NCBI GenBank assembly: GCA_030731695.1 | Contig: JANQTK010000274.1 | Coordinates: 1-5,148, forward strand | Direction: 5' to 3' | Source of the DNA: Polaribacter sp. | Lineage (GTDB): Bacteria > Bacteroidota > Bacteroidia > Flavobacteriales > Flavobacteriaceae | DNA: 5,148 nucleotides | Shown: positions 1 through 5,148 of the stretch, one piece after another | Numbering within the stretch: the first letter of the stretch is position 1 | Layout of the letters: each line of letters opens with the position of its first letter | Program-made: the position numbers and the translations under genes | The notes under the pieces: model-generated | The model's input: the letters and a program-made list of their open reading frames with translations, nothing else | What the model was told of the DNA's origin: nothing | Databases searched by the model: none

Positions 1-584
1 AAATAAATGTTGAAGCAATCACTTTATATGCTTTTTCTACAGAAAACTGGAAACGCCCTAAAATTGAAGTGGACGCTTTAATGAACTTATTAATCAATTC
101 CTTAAAGAAAGAATTGCCTGATTTCATGAAAAATGGTGTCAAAGTAAATTCTATTGGATGTATTGAAAGTTTACCTAAAAAAGCACAAAAAGTATTGGCT
201 GAGGTAATTTCTGAAACAAGAAATAATACTAAAATCATCCTAACTTTTGCATTAAGTTACGGTTCAAGAGAGGAAATTGTTAATGCAATGAAAACGATAT
301 CTAAAAAAGTTGTTAATAAAGAACTTGATTTAGAAAATATTGATGAAAATACTATAAATAACCATTTATATACATTTAATTTGCCCCACGTTGATTTAAT
401 GATTAGAACTAGTGGCGAACAACGCATTAGTAATTTTTTATTATGGCAAATGGCATATGCTGAATTATATTTTACAGATATACTTTGGCCAGATTTTAGA
501 CAAGAACATTTCTATGACGCCATCATAGAATATCAGAATAGAGAAAGAAGATTTGGAAAAACGAGCGAACAACTTACAGAATAA
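1..584 (+). CDS. uppS: Undecaprenyl diphosphate synthase (isoprenyl transferase), 5'-truncated
   Basis: This cytoplasmic cis-prenyltransferase condenses isopentenyl diphosphate units onto farnesyl diphosphate to make undecaprenyl diphosphate, the lipid carrier for peptidoglycan and surface polysaccharides. The reading frame is open from the left edge (first full codon at 3) to the TAA at 582-584, giving 193 visible residues. A GTG at 69 is only an internal Val (residue 23), because family sequence continues upstream of it. Near the start lies LYAFSTENWKRP (residues 8-19), the substrate-binding loop with the conserved S, E, N, W and R. The segment IRTSGEQRISNFLLWQ, followed by AYAELYF and LWPDF, holds the Arg/Glu/Arg diphosphate-binding residues and the Mg-associated Glu of the E. 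coli enzyme. By alignment with the 253-residue E. coli protein, roughly 55-60 N-terminal residues are missing, including the catalytic Asp region. One oddity is Cys53, where the family usually has Asp after the Ile-Gly. The gene ends 7 bases before bamA, so the two are probably co-transcribed. Confidence 0.96.
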   Translation, partial: INVEAITLYAFSTENWKRPKIEVDALMNLLINSLKKELPDFMKNGVKVNSIGCIESLPKKAQKVLAEVISETRNNTKIILTFALSYGSREEIVNAMKTISKKVVNKELDLENIDENTINNHLYTFNLPHVDLMIRTSGEQRISNFLLWQMAYAELYFTDILWPDFRQEHFYDAIIEYQNRERRFGKTSEQLTE

Positions 585-591
585 ATTTTTT

Positions 592-3174
592 ATGAAATTA
601 TTTTCTGCGTCATTAGTGCTTTCTGCACTATTTTTTACTTTTAATGCGACTGCACAAATAAAAAATGACAGTATTAATGTCATCAAAAATGATACACTAA
701 ATATCACTAAAAAAGATACCATCATCAACAATCAAAAAGTTGAATATGAAATTGGTAAAGAATATGTTTTAGGTGGAATTACAGTTACTGGTTTGAAAAA
801 ATTCAGCGAAGAAACTGTAAGAGTTTTTACGGGTCTTGTAACAGGACAATTATTACGTTTGCCTGGTGATAAATTGACAAGTGCTATCAAAAAGTTGTAT
901 GAAACCAAACAGTTTAGTAATGTAGATGTGTATTTGATAAAAGTTGATGGACAAGCTATTTACCTTGAATTTGATGTTCAAGAATTGCCTCAGTTAAATC
1001 AAGTAAAAATTAACGGAGTTAAAAAATCAAAAGCCAAAGAATTAATTAAAGAAGCTGAGTTAAAATTAGGGGCAATGGTTACTGACAACTTATTAGTAAC
1101 TACCAAAAATTACTTTACCAAAAAATATACTGATAAAGGTTATTTAAAGACTAAAGTAACACTCAATCTCCAAAAAGACACAACAGACATGGATGTTGTA
1201 AACATGAATGTTTATATAGACCAAGGTCAAAGAATTAAAATCAAGAACATCAACTTTACTGGAAACGAAAAATTATCAGACAAAAAATTGCGCAAAGCAA
1301 TGTCTAAGACCAAAGAAAGAATGATTGGTCGTTTCTGGAAAGCTTCAAAATATATTGAAGAAGAATATCAAAAAGATTTAGAGAAAATTTTAGACAAATA
1401 CAGCAGATTAGGTTTTAGAGATGCACGAATTTTAAGCGAAAATATTTCTTGGAATAATGACAATACTATCAATGTAAATATTGAGTTAGAAGAAGGAAAA
1501 CAATATCGTTTCGCAGACATTGTTTTTGTTGGAAACAAAGAATTTACTGACGAACAGTTACGCATGGTATTGCAAATAGAAAAAGGCGATGTGTATAATG
1601 GTGCTGTTTTAAAAGAACGCGTAAAAGGTGATGGAACTCCAAATTCTAGTGATTTATCAACATTATATCAAGATAATGGTTTCTTGTTTTCGCAAGTAAA
1701 TGCCGTTGAAACCAAAGTAGAAAACGATTCTATTACTGTTGAAATTAGAGTTCGTGAAGATGAAAAAGCACGTATCAGAAAAGTAACAGTTAGAGGAAAT
1801 GACAAAACAAACGACCATGTAATTTTTAGAGAATTGCGTGTAAAACCAGGAGATTTATTTAGCAGAAGTGCCATTATTCGTTCCATTCGTGAAATCGGAC
1901 AATTGGGTTTCTTTGATCAAAATGTATCACCAGATGTAGTTCCTGATTATCAAAACAAAACTGCAGATATCGATTTTACAGTAGTTGAAAAAGGTGGTAG
2001 TCAAATAGAATTACAAGGTGGTTATGGTGGAGGATCTTTCATTGGTACATTAGGTTTGTCTTTCAATAATTTTTCTATCAGAAATATTTTTAACAAAGAT
2101 GCATACAAACCATTACCAATGGGTGATGGTCAAAATTTGTCTTTGCGTTTACAATCTAGTAGAACTTTTAACACGTATAGTTTTTCATTTACTGAGCCTT
2201 GGTTAGGTGGAAGAAAACCACAATCGTTGTCTTTTTCTGTGTATTCTTCAAATCAATATCAGTTTAATTTCCAAACTGGAGATGTTGATAGAAGTCAAAG
2301 TTTAGGAATTGTGGGAGCTTCTGTAGGACTTGGAAAACGTTTAAAATGGCCTGATGATTTCTTTCAATTATCTCAAACTATCAGTTATCAAGCTTTTAAT
2401 TTAAATAATTACGGTTTTAGAGTTGGTGAAAACATTCTAAGTAATGGAAGTCTAAACAACTTATCTTACAGTGCTACTTTATCAAGAAATTCTGCAGGAC
2501 CTAGTTTAATTTTCCCAACTTATGGATCAGAATTTAGTTTGGGAATCAAAGCTACTTTCCCATATTCCTTAGTAAATGGTAGAGATTATTCAATTCCAGA
2601 AGATGCAACTGATGAAGAAAGAAACAATCTAATTGCAGAAAATTACAAGTGGTTAGAGTATTATAAAATCAGTGCCAAAGGAAAATGGTACACGTCATTT
2701 ACAGATAAATTAGTATTGATGACCAATGCAGAGATGGGATATTTAGGATTTTACAACTCAAAAGTTGGCTTATCCCCTTTTGAAAGATATTATGTTGGTG
2801 GAGATGGAATTGCCATTTTTCAATTAGATGGTAGAGAAGTTGTAGGTTTAAGAGGATATGAAAACAACAGACTTTCTTCTGCTGAAGGAGGTTCTATTTA
2901 CAATAAATTTCAATTAGAATTGCGTTATTCAATTACTGATGCACCTTCAGCTTCCATTTACACACTGGGATTTTTAGAAGCTGGTAATTCTTATGACAAT
3001 TTTAAGACATTTAATCCGTTTGAATTAAAACGTTCAGCTGGATTAGGAATCAGGATATTTATGCCTGCATTTGGGTTATTAGGAATCGACTTTGCACACG
3101 GGTTTGATCCTTTACCTGGATTTACAGAAAAATCTGGTTGGCAAACACATTTTATTATTGGAAGACAATTCTAA
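592..3174 (+). CDS. bamA: BamA/Omp85 outer-membrane protein assembly factor
   Basis: BamA is the central subunit of the BAM complex, which folds and inserts beta-barrel proteins into the outer membrane. The predicted 860-residue protein starts with a signal peptide (residues 1 to about 22, ending NATAQ), followed by a polar linker (23-57) made of three imperfect 8-residue repeats. Five POTRA domains lie at about 58-134, 135-212, 213-302, 304-389 and 392-467. The Omp85 barrel runs from about 470 to 860, with the conserved loop-6 motif LRGY at 753-756. The chain ends in Phe, as expected for a barrel recognition signal. The length is normal for Bacteroidota and somewhat longer than the E. coli protein (810 aa). 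I chose ATG 592 because it opens directly into a good signal peptide. A TTG at 553 would add 13 residues and overlap uppS by 32 bases, which is possible but less likely. No Shine-Dalgarno is visible. The gene lies between uppS and two Skp-type chaperone genes that would feed it substrates. Confidence 0.97.
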   Translation: MKLFSASLVLSALFFTFNATAQIKNDSINVIKNDTLNITKKDTIINNQKVEYEIGKEYVLGGITVTGLKKFSEETVRVFTGLVTGQLLRLPGDKLTSAIKKLYETKQFSNVDVYLIKVDGQAIYLEFDVQELPQLNQVKINGVKKSKAKELIKEAELKLGAMVTDNLLVTTKNYFTKKYTDKGYLKTKVTLNLQKDTTDMDVVNMNVYIDQGQRIKIKNINFTGNEKLSDKKLRKAMSKTKERMIGRFWKASKYIEEEYQKDLEKILDKYSRLGFRDARILSENISWNNDNTINVNIELEEGKQYRFADIVFVGNKEFTDEQLRMVLQIEKGDVYNGAVLKERVKGDGTPNSSDLSTLYQDNGFLFSQVNAVETKVENDSITVEIRVREDEKARIRKVTVRGNDKTNDHVIFRELRVKPGDLFSRSAIIRSIREIGQLGFFDQNVSPDVVPDYQNKTADIDFTVVEKGGSQIELQGGYGGGSFIGTLGLSFNNFSIRNIFNKDAYKPLPMGDGQNLSLRLQSSRTFNTYSFSFTEPWLGGRKPQSLSFSVYSSNQYQFNFQTGDVDRSQSLGIVGASVGLGKRLKWPDDFFQLSQTISYQAFNLNNYGFRVGENILSNGSLNNLSYSATLSRNSAGPSLIFPTYGSEFSLGIKATFPYSLVNGRDYSIPEDATDEERNNLIAENYKWLEYYKISAKGKWYTSFTDKLVLMTNAEMGYLGFYNSKVGLSPFERYYVGGDGIAIFQLDGREVVGLRGYENNRLSSAEGGSIYNKFQLELRYSITDAPSASIYTLGFLEAGNSYDNFKTFNPFELKRSAGLGIRIFMPAFGLLGIDFAHGFDPLPGFTEKSGWQTHFIIGRQF
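661..732 (+). repeat. Three imperfect 24-base coding repeats in the BamA linker
   Basis: BamA residues 24-47 read KNDSINVI, KNDTLNIT and KKDTIINN, three copies of an 8-residue unit of the form K-N/K-D-S/T-hydrophobic-N/I-x-x. The DNA has the same 24-base period, each copy starting AAAAATGA or AAAAAAGA. The unit sits between the signal peptide and POTRA1 and is probably a flexible periplasmic spacer. The pattern is visible directly; its function is inferred. Confidence 0.6.
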
Positions 3175-3190
3175 GAAAATTGTACATTTG
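3158..3190 (+). promoter_or_regulatory. Candidate Bacteroidota-type promoter for the skp pair
   Basis: TACATTTG at 3183-3190 matches the Bacteroidota -7 consensus TAnnTTTG exactly. A TTG at 3158-3160 lies 22 bases upstream, within the spacing reported for flavobacterial -33/-7 pairs. The -33 part overlaps the last codons of bamA. Transcription would begin near 3195, leaving a leader of about 45 bases before the ATG at 3240. Matches to TAnnTTTG also occur by chance inside bamA (854-861 and 2051-2058), so the position in a gene gap and the paired TTG are what support this one. The skp genes could equally be transcribed only by readthrough from bamA. Confidence 0.45.
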
Positions 3191-3202
3191 TAGATGCATC
3201 TA
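3191..3202. promoter_or_regulatory. Perfect 12-base palindrome, possible operator or weak hairpin
   Basis: TAGATGCATCTA is its own reverse complement. It directly follows the candidate -7 box and is followed by seven T residues (3203-3209). Its position would cover the predicted transcription start, which suits a dimeric regulator. As RNA it could form only a 4-bp stem with a 4-base loop, too weak for a convincing terminator despite the T-run. One such palindrome or a few are expected by chance in 5 kb of A/T-rich DNA, so its meaning is uncertain. Confidence 0.3.
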
Positions 3203-3239
3203 TTTTTTTGGCATGGTTTTTTCTAAATACATTTTACAA

Positions 3240-4067
3240 ATGAAAAAAATATTTTTATTCGTCGTTCTTTTATTTACTGTATCCAATTTTTGGTCACAAA
3301 GAAATCAGTTAATTGCTTATATAGATATGGAATATATTCTAGAGAATGTTCCTGAATATCTTAAAGCTCAAAACACGTTAGATGCCAAAGTTGCCAAATG
3401 GAAATCAAACCTAGACCAACAAGCACGTCATATAGAGGTTATGAAAACCGATTTAGCCAATGAAAAAGCGATTTTAACAAAAGATTTAATTGAAGAAAAA
3501 GAAGAGGAAATTACCTTAAAACAAGAAGAATTAAGAAGACTAGAATCGTTATATTTTGGTCCTACTGGCGATTTATTTTTGATGCGAAAACAATTGGTAA
3601 AACCAATTCAAGATCAAGTTTACAATGCTATTCAAAGCATCGCAAGTAGAAAAAATTATGATTTTGTCTTTGAAAAATCTAGTGATTTGGTAATGCTATA
3701 TTCCAATAAAAAATACGATATTAGCGACCTCGTTTTAGCAACCATTGACAGAACAAGATTGTCTGAAGAAAAAAAGGATCAAAGAAATAAAAAAAATGAT
3801 AAAGATCCTTTAGTAGACAAGGAAATCTCTGAAAAACAACAGGAGTTAATTGACAAAAAAGAAGAATTAATTACTGAAAAAAAAGACGAGTTAGCTAAAA
3901 AAGAGGAAGAAAAAAAGGCCTTAGTTGATGCTAAAAAGAAAGAAATAGAAGACAAAAAAGAGGCTTTAGCAAAAAAAAGAGAAGAACAACGTAAAATTCT
4001 GAGAGAAAAACAAGAAGCGCTAAAAAAGAAAAAAGAAGAAGAAAAAAAGAAGAAAAATCAAGAATAA
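3240..4067 (+). CDS. Skp/OmpH-family periplasmic chaperone with long charged C-terminal tail
   Basis: This is the first of two OmpH-family (Skp-like) genes. Skp-type proteins are periplasmic trimers that hold unfolded outer-membrane proteins for delivery to BamA. The predicted 275-residue protein has a signal peptide (about 1-20, ending FWSQ). An OmpH domain follows at about 25-172: first strand LIAYIDMEYIL, a helical coiled-coil arm at about 43-105, then the returning helix (about 118-138) and the strand YDFVFEKSSD. Residues 173-275 form a tail extremely rich in Lys and Glu (32 K and 23 E of 103), probably a long helix. The usual Skp length is 160-170 residues, so the tail is an addition. 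I chose ATG 3240 because it begins with a clean signal peptide. ATG 3213 would add 9 residues, and TTG 3138 would overlap bamA. The leader is A/T-rich with no Shine-Dalgarno. The next gene is 19 bases downstream with no terminator between. The family call is firm; what the tail does is unknown to me. Confidence 0.92.
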   Translation: MKKIFLFVVLLFTVSNFWSQRNQLIAYIDMEYILENVPEYLKAQNTLDAKVAKWKSNLDQQARHIEVMKTDLANEKAILTKDLIEEKEEEITLKQEELRRLESLYFGPTGDLFLMRKQLVKPIQDQVYNAIQSIASRKNYDFVFEKSSDLVMLYSNKKYDISDLVLATIDRTRLSEEKKDQRNKKNDKDPLVDKEISEKQQELIDKKEELITEKKDELAKKEEEKKALVDAKKKEIEDKKEALAKKREEQRKILREKQEALKKKKEEEKKKKNQE

Positions 4068-4086
4068 TTATTAAACTAAAACAAGA

Positions 4087-4593
4087 ATGAGAAATTTTAA
4101 AACGTTACTATTAATTGCTGTATTTACTTTAGGATTAGGTGGAGTTGCAAATGCACAAAAATTCGGTCATATTGACTTTGAAAAATTAGTAGCAGAAATG
4201 CCATCAACTACCAAATTAAAGTCGGATATTGAAAAATTAGGAAAAACCTATCAAGACGAAATTGAAGGAATGGGCAAAAAATTAGAGGCAAAAGTAAAAA
4301 AATACCAAGCTGAACAAAATGCACAAACTAAAGAAATCAATGAATCTAGAGCTTTAGAAGTACAGCAAGAAAACCAAAGATATGAGCAATTAAGACAAAC
4401 TGCTTATCAAGAAATGCAAAAAAAGCAAGCTGAAGGTTTAAATCCAATCATTGAAAAAGCTCAAAAAGCGATTGAAGATGTTGCTGCTGCAAAAGGAATT
4501 GTATATGTTTTTGATTCGTCAGTTGGCAAAGGTTTGCTAGTTTCTAAAGGCGAAGATTTATTCAATGCTGTAAAAGCAAAATTAGGATTCTAA
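4087..4593 (+). CDS. skp: Skp/OmpH-family periplasmic chaperone, standard length
   Basis: This 168-residue protein is the second Skp-like paralogue and matches the normal family length. It has a classical signal peptide with a type I cleavage box (VANA then Q, cleavage after residue 23). The mature protein begins with the strand KFGHIDFEKLV typical of OmpH domains. A long Glu/Lys/Gln-rich coiled-coil hairpin spans about 42-117. The closing part contains NPIIEKAQKAIEDVAAAKG and the strand IVYVFDSS, ending near a C-terminal helix. It should act as a periplasmic holdase for outer-membrane proteins on their way to BamA. It lies 19 bases after the longer paralogue, in the same direction, so both probably share one mRNA that ends at the terminator at 4618-4653. 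The A-rich leader before the ATG lacks a Shine-Dalgarno, as is common in Bacteroidota. It is clearly diverged from its neighbour, so the pair is not a recent duplication. Confidence 0.94.
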   Translation: MRNFKTLLLIAVFTLGLGGVANAQKFGHIDFEKLVAEMPSTTKLKSDIEKLGKTYQDEIEGMGKKLEAKVKKYQAEQNAQTKEINESRALEVQQENQRYEQLRQTAYQEMQKKQAEGLNPIIEKAQKAIEDVAAAKGIVYVFDSSVGKGLLVSKGEDLFNAVKAKLGF

Positions 4594-4617
4594 AAAAATC
4601 AATTTTTATAAACCCAT

Positions 4618-4653
4618 AAAAACCTACTTTATTAAGTAGGTTTTTTTATTTTT
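4618..4653 (+). terminator. Rho-independent terminator after the skp pair
   Basis: A perfect 12-bp stem pairs 4618-4629 (AAAAACCTACTT) with 4634-4645 (AAGTAGGTTTTT) around a TATT loop. The T-rich tract runs from 4641 to 4653, broken by a single A at 4648. The A-run on the left arm means the same hairpin would also have a T-tract on the opposite strand, so it could work in both directions. It lies 24 bases after the stop of the second skp gene and 5 bases before the murI start codon. Confidence 0.9.
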
Positions 4654-4658
4654 ACAAC

Positions 4659-5148
4659 ATGGCACAATCTGCAAATTTTCCTATTGGTATTTTTGATTCT
4701 GGAGTGGGTGGCACTTCCATCTGGAAAGAGATTGTAACCTTATTGCCCAATGAAAACACTATTTATTTGGCAGATAGTAAAAATGCTCCTTATGGAGAAA
4801 AATCTAAAGATGAAATCATTGAGCTTTCTATAAAAAATACCGAGTTTTTACTAAATCAAAACTGTAAAATTATTGTGGTTGCCTGCAATACAGCCACAAC
4901 AAATGCCATAAAAACATTGCGCCAAAATTACGCTGTTCCTTTTATTGGAATTGAACCAGCCATAAAACCTGCTGCATTGTCTACAAAAACAAATGTTGTT
5001 GGAATTTTAGCCACCAAAGGAACCTTAAACAGCGAATTGTTTGAAGCGACATCCAGTGTTTTTAAATCGCACATTGTTATCAAAGAAATAATTGGAAAAG
5101 GCTTGGTTGATTTGATTGAAACTGGAAAAATAAATTCTCCCGAAATGA
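4659..5148 (+). CDS. murI: Glutamate racemase, 3'-truncated by the window edge
   Basis: MurI interconverts L- and D-glutamate in the cytoplasm and so supplies D-Glu for the peptidoglycan stem peptide. The frame is open from ATG 4659 to the right edge, giving 163 full codons out of a usual 260-270. Visible family motifs are IGIFDSGVGG (residues 9-18, with catalytic-site Asp13 and Ser14), YLADSKNAPYG (36-46), VVACNTATTNA (73-83) with the first catalytic Cys at 76, and GIEPAIKPA (97-105). The second catalytic Cys, in the family's GCTH motif, lies beyond the window. No start codon exists upstream in this frame before a stop at 4617-4619, so ATG 4659 is the only reasonable start. The leader is very short, because the start codon follows the terminator's T-tract by 5 bases. 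Its own promoter is not evident. Confidence 0.95.
   Translation, partial: MAQSANFPIGIFDSGVGGTSIWKEIVTLLPNENTIYLADSKNAPYGEKSKDEIIELSIKNTEFLLNQNCKIIVVACNTATTNAIKTLRQNYAVPFIGIEPAIKPAALSTKTNVVGILATKGTLNSELFEATSSVFKSHIVIKEIIGKGLVDLIETGKINSPEM

Noticed and set aside
69..71. GTG as the uppS start codon
   Set aside because: The same frame is open to the left edge and encodes the conserved LYAFSTENWKRP motif upstream of it, so the gene is truncated and GTG is an internal Val.
465..731. Minus-strand open frame with a hydrophobic N-terminus (88 codons)
   Set aside because: It lies across the uppS end and bamA start, both strongly supported on the + strand. Its hydrophobic look is the complement of the A-rich coding strand, and it has no recognisable family.
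854..861. TACGTTTG, and likewise TAGGTTTG at 2051-2058, as internal promoters
   Set aside because: Both match the -7 consensus but sit within the conserved bamA coding sequence with no downstream gene that would need them. They are most simply chance matches.
1368..1886. Two minus-strand open frames (1368-1565 and 1668-1886)
   Set aside because: Both are fully inside the POTRA-coding part of bamA and show no family resemblance, so they are shadows of that gene.
3138..3239. Longer N-terminus for the first skp gene from TTG 3138
   Set aside because: It would overlap bamA by 37 bases and place a Cys/Tyr-rich stretch before a good signal peptide. ATG 3240 gives the expected secreted protein.
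4594..4607. AAAAAT-CA-ATTTTT inverted repeat just after the second skp gene
   Set aside because: The arms are only A/T and separated by two bases, so no stable hairpin would form. The real terminator lies a few bases downstream.
5146..5148. TGA at the very end of the window as a murI stop
   Set aside because: It is out of frame. The murI frame reads GAA ATG followed by an incomplete codon, and the protein has not yet reached its second catalytic Cys.

Overview
The window is a chromosomal envelope-biogenesis cluster from a low-GC member of the Bacteroidota, most likely family Flavobacteriaceae. Four things point there: the gene order uppS - bamA - skp/ompH - skp/ompH - murI, which is usual in that family; protein wording such as the BamA barrel start and the MurI N-terminus; signal peptides with short cleavage regions ending in Gln; and start codons preceded by A/T-rich leaders instead of Shine-Dalgarno sequences. 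The genus cannot be fixed from this window.

Layout, all on the + strand. Positions 1-584 hold the 3' three quarters of uppS (undecaprenyl diphosphate synthase), cut by the left edge. After 7 bases, bamA (592-3174) encodes the outer-membrane protein assembly factor, with signal peptide, five POTRA domains and a C-terminal barrel. A 65-base gap carries a candidate Bacteroidota-type promoter and a perfect 12-base palindrome. Next come two tandem Skp/OmpH-family periplasmic chaperone genes, 19 bases apart: a long one with a very charged Lys/Glu tail (3240-4067) and a standard-length one (4087-4593). A strong Rho-independent terminator (4618-4653) follows. The 5' part of murI (glutamate racemase, from 4659) starts only a few bases after the terminator and is cut by the right edge.

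The genes serve one theme. UppS makes the lipid carrier for peptidoglycan and surface polysaccharides, and MurI supplies D-glutamate for peptidoglycan. The Skp-like proteins hold unfolded outer-membrane proteins in the periplasm, and BamA inserts them into the outer membrane. uppS and bamA are probably co-transcribed. The skp pair may also have its own promoter and ends at the terminator.

I found no undescribed system, mobile element, CRISPR array or RNA gene. The points most worth a second look are the charged tail of the first Skp paralogue and its purine-only DNA, the terminator sitting almost on the murI start codon, the palindrome beside the candidate promoter, and a small tandem repeat in the BamA linker. 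No stretch longer than 300 bases lacks a gene.
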